Source: Puniceicoccaceae bacterium
GTDB lineage: Bacteria > Verrucomicrobiota > Verrucomicrobiia > Opitutales > Coraliomargaritaceae
DNA length: 64,000 bases
Direction of reading: 5' to 3'
Assembly: GCA_018402305.1 (NCBI GenBank)
Contig: JAGYJE010000004.1
Span: 62,001 to 126,000, forward strand
The notes beneath the pieces are model-generated. The model saw only the letters and a list, made by a program, of their open reading frames with translations, ran no database searches and was not told where the DNA came from. Positions 1 to 7,810 of the stretch are shown here, one piece after another. A program made the position numbers and the translations under genes. Numbering within the stretch: position 1 is the stretch's first letter; every line of letters begins with the position of its first letter.

Positions 1-2796
1 ATCGAGGTGCGCCTGCGGCTGAACTACGATTCGACCAAGGCCTTGGCGGAGGTCAGCTCCAAGGTGGACGAGGTGCGGGGCGATTTACCCCCGGAATCTG
101 AGGTGCCGATCATTTCTGTGGAGTCGGCGGACAGCGAGCGCGCGTCCGCCTACCTTTCCTTCGCTTCGGATGTATTGGAGGCCAACGAGATCACGGACTA
201 TCTGGTGCGGGTCGTGCAACCGCGGCTGACTGCGGTCTTCGGCGTGCAGGAGGCGGAGATCTTGGGCGGGCGGACCTTTGCCATGCGCATCTGGCTCGAT
301 CCCGTCCGGATGGCTTCACTCGGCGTCAGTCCCACGCAGGTGCGGGAGGCACTGGCGGCCAATAACTTCCTGTCGGCGGTTGGCCGCACCAAGGGGAACC
401 TGGTCACCGCCAATCTCTCGACCAATACGGACCTGAACTCAGTCGAAGACTTCGAGCAGCTCGTGGTCTACAACGAGGGGGATCGCGTCGTGCGAATCAA
501 AGATATCGCAACGGTGGAACTCGGTGGTGAGAACTACGATTCGGAGGTGCGCTTTTCCGGGGAAAACGCCGTCTTCATGGGGATGTATGTCTTACCCAAC
601 GCGAACACGGTTGACGTGATTCGGGCGGTGCGCGAAGAGCTGGACCGCATCCGGGCGGAACTACCGGAGGGGCTCAGTGCCAACATCGGCTACGATTCGA
701 CGGTCTACATCGAGGCGTCAATTCAGGAAGTCACGAACACGCTCGTGCAGACGCTGATTATCGTGATGTTCGTCATCTTCTTGTTTCTGGGCCGGCTCCG
801 GAGCATTCTTGTGCCCGTCATCGCCATCCCCATTTCCCTGATCGGCGCGGTTTTTGTTATGCAGTTGTTCGGCTTTACGATCAACCTGCTCACGCTGCTG
901 GCGATTGTTCTGGCGGTCGGTGTGGTCGTGGACGATGCCATTATCGTGGTGGAGAACATTGAGCGCCACCTGCGGGAAGGGATGTCTTCAACGGAGGCGG
1001 CCCTCACCGGGGTGCGCGAGCTGATCGGGCCCATCATTGCCACCACGCTGACCTTGGTTGCGGTCTACATTCCGATTGCCTTTCAGGGTGGGTTAACGGG
1101 GTCGCTCTTCCGGGAGTTTGCCCTGACGCTTTCCGGGGCGCTTGTCGTATCGAGCATCGTCGCGCTCACGCTTAGCCCCATGCTGTCCTCCAAGGTGCTC
1201 AAGACGGGTCCGCCCACGGGCCTGGCCAAGCACATTAACAACGGCTTTGAGCGCCTGCGCGCAGTCTATCGCTCCGTCCTCGACCTCAGTCTGCAAACCC
1301 GCTGGGCGATCTATGCGGCCTGGGTGGTTTTGGCGATCCTCGTCGTACCAATGTTCGTGCTGTCGCCTCAGGAGCTGGCCCCGGAGGAGGACCAGGGCGT
1401 GATTTTCGGGATTGTCGATGCTCCGGCAAATTACGCCATCGAAGAGACTGCGCGCTACGCGGAGTCGGCCAACGATGCCTTTTTCAGTTTTCCGGAGACC
1501 AGTTACACCTTCCAGCTCAGTTTCCCGAATAGCGGATTTTCCGGAATGATCCTGAAGCCCTGGGCAGAGCGCGAGCGCACGACTGCCGAGCTGGTGCCCC
1601 TGGTCCAGGGAAAGCTGTCTCAAATCAGCGGGATCAGTGTCTTTCCGACCACCCCGGCGCCGCTTCCCGGCGGATCGAATTTCCCCGTCGAATTCGTCAT
1701 CGGCTCGACCGCCGAGCCCGAGCGTATCCTCGAGTTTGTCAACCAGATCCGGGCCAAGGCCATCGAGAGCGGGCGCTTTGCCTTCCCGCCCATTATCGAT
1801 ACCAAGATCGACCAGCCTGAAACGGAATTTAAGATCGATCGCGACCTTACCGCCACACTCGGTCTGGATCTGCGCGATGTCGGCGCCGACCTGGGTGCAC
1901 TGGTCGGGGGTAATTTTGTCAACCGCTTCAATATTGACGGGCGCAGTTATAAAGTGATCCCGCAGATTGAGCGGGTGGGGCGCCTCAACGCCGAGCAACT
2001 GGAGTCCATTTATGTGACCGGCCCGGAAAACGAGCTGATCCGCCTGAGCACCGTGGCCACGCTCGAAGAGACCGTCCAGCCGCGTTCGCTAAATCGCTTT
2101 CAACAATTCAACGCCGTCAAACTCAGCGGGGTCTTCATGGGGCCCCTCGATCAGGGCCTCAAGCTCCTGGAAGACGCCGCCGAGGAAGTGCTGCCCGACG
2201 GCTATCGGGTGGACTATGTGGGGGAATCCCGTCAGTTGCGGACGGAGGGCAATCAATTCCTCGCCGCTTTTGGCCTCGCCATCGTGCTCATCTTTTTGTT
2301 CCTGGCAGCTCAGTTCAATAGCTTTCGCGACCCCTTCATCATCCTGCTGGGCTCGGTTCCCCTGGCGCTTTTTGCCGCCCTCATTTTCACCTTCCTGCGC
2401 AAAATGAACCCCAATATGCCCTTCTGGACGGATGGTTGGACGACGACGCTGAACATCTATTCTCAAGTCGGTCTGGTCACCCTCGTTGGCTTGGTTGCGA
2501 AAAACGGGATCCTCATTGTCGAATTCGCCAACAACCGCCAGTTGGCCGGTCTTTCCAAGCTCGACGCCATCCGCGAGGCGGCCGAGACCCGCCTGCGGCC
2601 GGTTCTCATGACGAGTCTCTCAACCATCGCCGGCTACTTCCCCCTGATCCTTGTAACCGGCGCCGGGGCCGGGGCCCGCACGTCAATCGGGCTCGTCCTG
2701 GTTGGCGGTATGACCTTGGGCACCTTCTTTACCCTCATCTTCCTACCCAGCATTTATAGGCTCCTCGCCAAAGACCGGGGGCACGCGGAGAGTTGA
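1..2796 (+). CDS. RND-family efflux permease, 5' end outside window
   Basis: This is an inner-membrane proton-driven RND pump subunit of the AcrB/MexB (HAE1) type, which exports drugs or other amphiphiles with a periplasmic adaptor and an outer-membrane channel. The frame is open from base 1, so roughly the first 100 residues lie outside the window. Visible landmarks are the transmembrane segment with the paired acidic residues (VVDDAIIVVENIERH, near nt 920-965), the periplasmic porter regions, and the TM10 lysine motif GLVAKNGILIVEFANNR (near nt 2490-2540). These Asp and Lys residues form the proton relay in the family. Adaptor and channel genes are not visible and may lie upstream. Substrate cannot be judged. 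The stop codon runs directly into a heptamer repeat. Confidence 0.95.
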   Translation: MEVRLRLNYDSTKALAEVSSKVDEVRGDLPPESEVPIISVESADSERASAYLSFASDVLEANEITDYLVRVVQPRLTAVFGVQEAEILGGRTFAMRIWLDPVRMASLGVSPTQVREALAANNFLSAVGRTKGNLVTANLSTNTDLNSVEDFEQLVVYNEGDRVVRIKDIATVELGGENYDSEVRFSGENAVFMGMYVLPNANTVDVIRAVREELDRIRAELPEGLSANIGYDSTVYIEASIQEVTNTLVQTLIIVMFVIFLFLGRLRSILVPVIAIPISLIGAVFVMQLFGFTINLLTLLAIVLAVGVVVDDAIIVVENIERHLREGMSSTEAALTGVRELIGPIIATTLTLVAVYIPIAFQGGLTGSLFREFALTLSGALVVSSIVALTLSPMLSSKVLKTGPPTGLAKHINNGFERLRAVYRSVLDLSLQTRWAIYAAWVVLAILVVPMFVLSPQELAPEEDQGVIFGIVDAPANYAIEETARYAESANDAFFSFPETSYTFQLSFPNSGFSGMILKPWAERERTTAELVPLVQGKLSQISGISVFPTTPAPLPGGSNFPVEFVIGSTAEPERILEFVNQIRAKAIESGRFAFPPIIDTKIDQPETEFKIDRDLTATLGLDLRDVGADLGALVGGNFVNRFNIDGRSYKVIPQIERVGRLNAEQLESIYVTGPENELIRLSTVATLEETVQPRSLNRFQQFNAVKLSGVFMGPLDQGLKLLEDAAEEVLPDGYRVDYVGESRQLRTEGNQFLAAFGLAIVLIFLFLAAQFNSFRDPFIILLGSVPLALFAALIFTFLRKMNPNMPFWTDGWTTTLNIYSQVGLVTLVGLVAKNGILIVEFANNRQLAGLSKLDAIREAAETRLRPVLMTSLSTIAGYFPLILVTGAGAGARTSIGLVLVGGMTLGTFFTLIFLPSIYRLLAKDRGHAES

Positions 2797-2834
2797 ACAT
2801 TGAACGTTGAACGTTGAACATTGAACGTTGAAAG
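2792..2834. repeat. 7-bp tandem repeat (TTGAACR)n
   Basis: About six tandem copies of TTGAACA/TTGAACG start inside the stop codon region of the RND gene. The period is 7 bp. A different 7-bp repeat (AACCGNT) occurs between folA and thyA at the other end of the window, so heptameric intergenic repeats look like a recurring habit of this genome. No function is evident. Confidence 0.85.
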
Positions 2835-3115
2835 ATGATGAGCCGGGAATGACCCGAACATTTGGAAAATCATGGCCAACACTGGGAACGGCTGCTTCAG
2901 CTGCCGAGTGGTTCTTCTCTATTTTTAAGGAATACGATGTAGCGACGGTCGGTTATGCCAGGATCGATGCTGCTCGCAAATCGAGAGTGCTCGAATCGAG
3001 GGGTAAACCCTCGCTACGGAAGACGCCTGAAGATCTTTCCTGAACCGACTTCGGCAAACAGCTTCTGTGAAAAATCGCGAAGAACCCATAGGAGGCATTT
3101 TTCCTTGTGTGCCAT
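2835..3115. other. gene-free spacer upstream of tRNA-Ser
   Basis: No credible gene is seen. Short open frames lack recognisable sequence. The stretch holds GGTTCTTCTCTATTTTTAA near 2906, similar to GGTTCTTCGCTATTTTTAA near 11739, and a related inverted version near 3074-3092. These may be copies of a small degenerate intergenic repeat. Confidence 0.5.
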
Positions 3116-3432
<317 letters not shown>

Positions 3433-3911
3433 TTCGACGCGCTACGCTTGCTCATGGCAGGCCATTTTAAGACGCAGTCGCCAAAGGGGCGGCTAGGAGG
3501 CGGCGATGAAGAACCCGCCGCGGGTTTGACGTAGCGCAGCGAAGATGGCGCAGCAATCCCGCCTCCTCCGCCACTCTTTCAAAATTTCGAACCAACGATG
3601 CCGTTTTTTGTCGGAGACATCCACGGTGCTGGTTTGCAGTATCTTATGGGTTTTAAATTGCTTTGGGCAGCATCGCGGAGTTCGTGAAATACGCTACGCC
3701 TTTGAGCATTGAGTTTTCGATCCCTTTTTAATCGACATAAGCAACGATGCCGCCGGTCCATTATTATCGAAATTTTTCGATTCTTTCTTTTCTTGTCTGT
3801 TAGTGGCGCGGTTAGCTTGCTCCCAAACCTTTTTAGTCATTGGCACTTGCCGCGAGATAAAAAATCGGAAATAATTATAGTTTCTCCTGACAGAATATTA
3901 AAACAGATTAG
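3433..3911. other. tRNA tail duplicate and gene-free spacer
   Basis: No gene is seen. A second copy of the tRNA-Ser 3' tail (AATCCCGCCTCCTCCGCCA, 3555-3573) lies 141 bp after the real one, separated by GC-rich sequence. It is followed by CTCTTTCAAAATTTCGAACCAACGA (3574-3598), which recurs almost exactly at 5723-5747. The rest (about 3600-3911) is AT-rich and probably holds the promoter of the AbiEi-like gene, though no confident -35/-10 pair could be assigned. Confidence 0.6.
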
Positions 3912-4517
3912 ATGCAAAGCGTTGAAGATAAGGTAATAAGCAGGATATATGGACGAGGTAGGGGTAGCGTCTGGACTCCAGCGGATTTTGGTGACTTGGG
4001 TGGTCGTGATGCAGTCGATGCCGCGCTGTCCCGTCATGCCAGGCAAGAGCGTATCCGCAGAATCGCTCGGGGGCTGTATCACTATCCGGAGAAGCATCCT
4101 CTCCTTGGGGAGGTGGCTCCTTCCATTGATAACATTGCCAAGGCGTTGGCCGGTCGCGACCATTCACGCCTCCTCCCTTCCGGTGCCTATGCCGCCAACC
4201 TGCTTCGCCTGTCCGATCAGATACCCGCTCGTGTTGTCTTTCTTACGGATGCCTGGAGCCGCAAGGTCAACGTAGGAGCGCTCACCATTGAATTGCGCCG
4301 TGTCGGCCCCAAGCGGGTCGCCGCCGCCGGTCGGACTTCCGGCCTGGTCATCGAAGCCCTTCGCTATCTGGGAAAAGATCATGTAAGCAGGAAACGGCTC
4401 GAACCGCTGCTGGAATTGCTCAGCGAGAATGACCAGCGGCAGTTGGCCGAGGACATCCGCCTGGCACCAGAATGGATGCAGGGTTACCTGAAATACATCG
4501 CTGGGGAAAAAGCTTGA
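3912..4517 (+). CDS. AbiEi-like (DUF6088) type IV antitoxin
   Basis: The protein is 201 aa. An N-terminal winged-helix-like region (VISRIYGRGRGSVWTPADF, then DAVDAALSRHARQERIRRIARGLYHYP) is typical of AbiEi/DUF6088 antitoxins. These repress their own operon and counter the AbiEii nucleotidyltransferase toxin in phage-defence systems. The C-terminal part (LVIEALRYLGKD...LAPEWMQGYLKYIA) also fits the family. It ends 16 bases before the first in-frame ATG of an AbiEii-like reading frame, the usual order. The pair is bracketed by copies of serine-tRNA tails (3555-3573 and 5704-5722), which suggests a small mobile module. The downstream toxin is damaged, so this may be an orphan antitoxin. Family is fairly sure, activity unknown. 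Confidence 0.8.
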   Translation: MQSVEDKVISRIYGRGRGSVWTPADFGDLGGRDAVDAALSRHARQERIRRIARGLYHYPEKHPLLGEVAPSIDNIAKALAGRDHSRLLPSGAYAANLLRLSDQIPARVVFLTDAWSRKVNVGALTIELRRVGPKRVAAAGRTSGLVIEALRYLGKDHVSRKRLEPLLELLSENDQRQLAEDIRLAPEWMQGYLKYIAGEKA

Positions 4518-4533
4518 AGAGGCCTGCGCTGAA

Positions 4534-5217
4534 ATGCTTGAAGCGACCATCGTGCCAGCGCTAGAGACGGCTGCCTCCGAAGTGTTGGGCTCCCCGCCCG
4601 CTGCCGCGGGATGGTTTCAATTCGAGCTCGATGCTGCGACGCATTCACCTGTCATTCAATTTCGTTATCCGATCGAGCGGAGCGGGATGCTTTCGGGATA
4701 TATCCCCCGGCAGGTGAAGTTGGAGTTCGGTTCATTGACAGACCAGAAGCCTGTCGGTAGCCATGAAATTGTCGCCATGATCGATAGCTTGGCTGAAGGC
4801 CGGTTCAGTGATGCCCGCACCACTGTGGTTGCACTCGAACTGGAGCGGACTTTTTGGGAAAAGGCCACCATATTGCACGCTGAATTTCACCGCCCCGGCG
4901 AGCGAAGCCGTGAGCGGTTCTCGCGTCACTATTCGGACTTTGCCGCGCTATGGAAGCACGATAAAGGTCCGGCAGCGGCCGCCCGCCTTGACCTCTTGGA
5001 AAAGGTTCGAGTGCACAAGTCGCGTTTTTTCGCGTCTGCCTGGGCACACTATCATACCGCCTCGCCCGGAACCTTCCGCTTGGTTCCACCCAAGCGGCAA
5101 ATTCCGATGCTGCGGGCGGATTATCAGGCCATGCGCCAGATGTTTCTTTCAGAGCCGCGACCGTTTGATGACATTCTTATGATTTTAGATGAGGCTGAAC
5201 GGAGCTTGAACGTATAG
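4534..5217 (+). pseudogene. N-terminally truncated AbiEii-like nucleotidyltransferase toxin
   Basis: The 227-aa frame matches the central and C-terminal part of AbiEii/AbiGii toxins (LELERTFWEKATILHAEFHRP, RHYSDFAALWKHDKGP, and a helical C-terminus). Intact AbiEii proteins are about 300 aa or more and carry an N-terminal nucleotidyltransferase core with a GG-S and D-x-D-type signature. That core is absent here. The frame is open upstream of the ATG and reads LGKKLEEACAEMLEATI, toxin-like sequence that overlaps the end of the abiEi gene. This indicates a deletion that fused the antitoxin end to the toxin interior. The product should lack catalysis. Confidence 0.7.
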
Positions 5218-5863
5218 AAGGAGCTTGCGGAGGTGGCCGACATTCCGAAATATTCCGACTTCTATCCTCCGAGGGAGCAATTTAAGAGAACTCACGGCTG
5301 CTTCTCGGCGGTTCCTCTCGACTCCGTTGAACCGAAAAATTGAATGGGTGGAACGATTGGAACGATTACTGCAAGTCAGCGGAGCTGCACAGTGCGGGCG
5401 ATTGTTCCAATTTTCGTGCAATATAGCAACGAATCGATCCGGTCGATGTCTGGTTGTGTCAATCAACACCGTTTTTCAACCCTCATAGACACTGCATCTA
5501 CAGCCTCATCGGGAAATCTCGCACGCATGGAGAGTCATTCCAGAAATGTTCGCAATTCAATCCCTCCTTCTCCGCCATTTCAAGACGAAGTCGCCGAAAG
5601 GGCGGTAAGAGGGAGGAGAGTCGAACCCGAGCAGAGGGTTTGTGAAGCGCAGCGGAACGGACAGCCGAAGGCTGGTCTCGAAGAGATGAGGCGGAGCCTC
5701 ACCAATCCCTCCCTCTCCGCCACTTTTTCAAAATTTCGAACCAACGAAACCGCCTCTGAGTTTTAACAAGAGATGGGCACCCCCCCGGGGGGGGGGAATT
5801 AACAATCCCTCAGTTCTTCAACGTGGAGGTGCCCTGCCAAGGTGGACGGAATCGACACACACT
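5218..5863. other. gene-free stretch with two serine-tRNA tail remnants
   Basis: No gene is recognised. Two tRNA-Ser-like 3' ends are present: CAATCCCTCCTTCTCCGCCA (5558-5577) and AATCCCTCCCTCTCCGCCA (5704-5722). They are separated by GC-rich sequence that resembles the spacer after the real tRNA (AGACGAAGTCGCCGAAAGGGCGG against AGACGCAGTCGCCAAAGGGGCGG). The 25 bases after the second tail repeat those at 3574-3598. Their acceptor sequence differs from the GCT tRNA, so the source may be another serine tRNA. The block looks like the far boundary of an inserted segment. Confidence 0.6.
5780..5796. repeat. C7-G10 homopolymer block
   Basis: Seven C bases are followed immediately by ten G bases in otherwise AT-rich intergenic DNA, downstream of the stop of the minus-strand ATPase gene. 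It could form a hairpin or be prone to slippage. It could also be a length error in the assembly. Confidence 0.7.
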
Positions 5864-7066
5864 TCACACCAATTGCGAAAGTAAGGTTCGTGCTGGCACG
5901 ACGACCGGGCGTGTATAATCGAAACAGTTGATAGTTTCGTAGTCTAGGTCGAGCACGACCTGGAAGGCGTGCTGTGCTCCGGTGGCTGTTTGAAAATAGG
6001 CGAGGTTGGGAGAGAGTTGTGTGTCAGCCTGTTTCACTTCGATGAGCAGCCAGGGTTCGGCGTTGCGCAAGACGAGGAAGTCCACTTCCCGTTTTTGCTT
6101 GTCTCGGATGTAGCATAGCTCAAAGGTGCCCTCTCCGGTATCCGTCCAGAATTCGACTGCTTTCAGCAGGTGGCAGGCGACGAATGTTTCCGCTTTGCTT
6201 CCCGGATCTTCCAGACCGCTCCAGTCGCGCACATACCATTTGGGTTCTTTGCGCAGAGCTTTATTGATGTTCTTGTAGTAGGGGCGCACCAAAAAGCCGA
6301 GGTATCCCGCGACGAGAATCTCGACCCATGCTTTGGCGGTTTGCGGTGAAACTTGAAGTTGCTTCGCCAGATTGGCATAGACGATCTGCTCGCCCGAGCG
6401 CTTCGCCAGAAGTGTGGCCAGCATTTCCAGAAGCTGAATTTCATTCACGCGACTGTAGTCCCTCAGGTCTTCGCGTATGAACTGCTGTGTGCGAAGATTG
6501 CGCCACCGCCGGGTGAAATTTGGATCGGATTGGATGAAAGGCTCGGGAAAGCCGCCATGCGTTAACAGTTTGTGCCAAATGGCGGTCTCCAGTTCCTGTG
6601 GCGGGGCAATGACGGCGGCTTTCCTTTCCGGGGCATGCAGCAACTCGGCGACAGAAAAGGGGTGCAGCCGATAGGGGAAATAGCGCCCCATCAAGCTATC
6701 GCCGCCGTGACGGAAGAAATCCAACTTGGCCGATCCGGTGACTAATATCTGGCAGCGATCCTCATAGGTATCGAAAAAACCCTTTAAGTAATCTTTCCAT
6801 TTTCCGAATTTGTGGAGTTCGTCAAATACCACAATGGGTTTTTTTGAGCGTGGGCGGTCCAAATCGCATATTCGGGCAATCTCTTGCGGGCCAGCAAGTA
6901 TCTGCTGCCGATGCTCCATGTTGTCCCAGTTGAAGTAATGGCGCCCCGGCTGGCGGCACAAGGTGGTTTTTCCAACTTGTCGAGGTCCGGTTAGAATGGC
7001 CATTTGACGATAACTCGACAGGTGTTTGTCGAGCATCGCTGTATAGATCCGAGCTTCTGTTAGCAT
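5864..7066 (-). CDS. AAA_14 / DUF4143 ATP-binding protein
   Basis: This 400-aa protein belongs to the common prokaryotic family pairing an N-terminal AAA_14 ATPase with a C-terminal DUF4143 domain. The Walker A motif GPRQVGKTT is at residues 27-35, Walker B is IVVFDEL near residue 80, and the sensor-like VTGSAKLD follows. The C-terminal region contains REVDFLVLRN-AEPWLLIEVK, an arrangement typical of PD-(D/E)XK nuclease-like folds. The biological role of the family is poorly known and links to toxin-antitoxin or defence islands are suspected. The start is the ATG beside an inverted-repeat operator, so autoregulation is plausible. It stands alone, next to the AbiE remnant. Confidence 0.85.
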   Translation of the reverse strand: MLTEARIYTAMLDKHLSSYRQMAILTGPRQVGKTTLCRQPGRHYFNWDNMEHRQQILAGPQEIARICDLDRPRSKKPIVVFDELHKFGKWKDYLKGFFDTYEDRCQILVTGSAKLDFFRHGGDSLMGRYFPYRLHPFSVAELLHAPERKAAVIAPPQELETAIWHKLLTHGGFPEPFIQSDPNFTRRWRNLRTQQFIREDLRDYSRVNEIQLLEMLATLLAKRSGEQIVYANLAKQLQVSPQTAKAWVEILVAGYLGFLVRPYYKNINKALRKEPKWYVRDWSGLEDPGSKAETFVACHLLKAVEFWTDTGEGTFELCYIRDKQKREVDFLVLRNAEPWLLIEVKQADTQLSPNLAYFQTATGAQHAFQVVLDLDYETINCFDYTRPVVVPARTLLSQLV

Positions 7067-7067
7067 G

Positions 7068-7132
7068 CGACTAAAATATGAATCATTATACTTTAGTCCA
7101 GACTAAAGTGCAATGTTATTCATTTTAGTCAG
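7068..7132 (-). promoter_or_regulatory. TTTAGTC palindrome operator of the ATPase gene
   Basis: A perfect inverted repeat, CTTTAGTC-CA-GACTAAAG (7091-7108), sits 25 bases upstream of the ATPase start. Further half-sites lie on both sides: GACTAAAA at the start codon side (7068-7075) and TTTTAGTC at 7123-7130. The cluster looks like an array of sites for one dimeric repressor. Which protein binds is unknown. Confidence 0.6.
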
Positions 7133-7495
7133 TTTTCGAGCGACTTTTCGTGGCCAATTCCTTGGCTCGTGTGCCAGCTGTCCGAAGTATCTTTCTCGAC
7201 GCTGACCTTGTCCGAGTTCGGACTCCATCAGATGGGTTTTGGTGAGAAAGGAATCGGGGTGGTGGAAACCGTGATCCGCCTAGGAACCTCGGCTCATTGA
7301 CCGACCAAAGGCCGACGGGTAACTCCGCATCGAGCAAGCCGATGCTGCGGCCCTTCGGGCACTTATATGGCTTTCTGCTTGATCTGCGCAAACCGCGACG
7401 GTGCTGAGCTTTTATCGTTTTGTTGTCAACAAAATCGCTATTTGATTGCCAGGATTCACCCATTGATTCTGCGGAAGAGGCATAAAGAATCATGA
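7133..7495. other. gene-free stretch
   Basis: No product is recognised. A long minus-strand open frame exists but is rich in Arg and Ser, lacks any recognisable domain and appears to be chance coding. The stretch lies between the ATPase promoter and the isomerase fragment. Confidence 0.4.
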
Positions 7496-7603
7496 ATGAA
7501 GTTTCATGATCGCATAAAGGTCGGTCTTTTTGGAATCGGTCTCGATACCTACTGGCCTCAGTTCGAAGTTCTGGATGGAAACCTACTTGGTTATTCAGAA
7601 TAG
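7496..7603 (+). pseudogene. N-terminal fragment of fucose/arabinose isomerase-like gene
   Basis: The 35-codon frame from ATG to TAG encodes KVGLFGIGLDTYWPQFEVL and ends LLGYSE. This lines up with the first residues of the isomerase-like protein at 58012 (KLGIFSIGLDTYWDQFDGLL...LNGY). Only the start survives. It is the leftmost recognisable piece of a degraded carbohydrate gene cluster that is interrupted further on by two insertion sequences. Confidence 0.75.
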
Positions 7604-7810
7604 TCTAAATAATTGTGCTTATAATCTATGGATTTGTGCGCCTTCAAAATGTTACCTGAATCCGTGAGATAATTGATTTTGGCCGCAGGCCAAATTATTT
7701 CTGGCTACGATGCGGTGTTTTGCGACAGCGGCTGCACCAATTACTCAACGCTTGGTGCAGTGGAAGAACTTCATCGGCAGAAAGCTTACTAAAATTACGT
7801 TACTTTTGAT
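7604..7810. other. degraded sequence before the IS1634 element
   Basis: No gene is assigned. A short plus-strand frame (SGYDAVFCDSGCTNYSTLGAVEELHRQ, spread over about 7703-7793, ending TAA) looks protein-like but could not be matched to a family. It may be another relic. The pseudopilin N-terminus expected upstream of 9826 is not present here, so DNA was lost on IS insertion or later. Confidence 0.4.

Noticed and set aside
7125..7493. 122-codon open frame on the minus strand
   Set aside because: Composition rich in Arg/Ser, no domain, and it overlaps the operator of the ATPase gene. It is probably non-coding.
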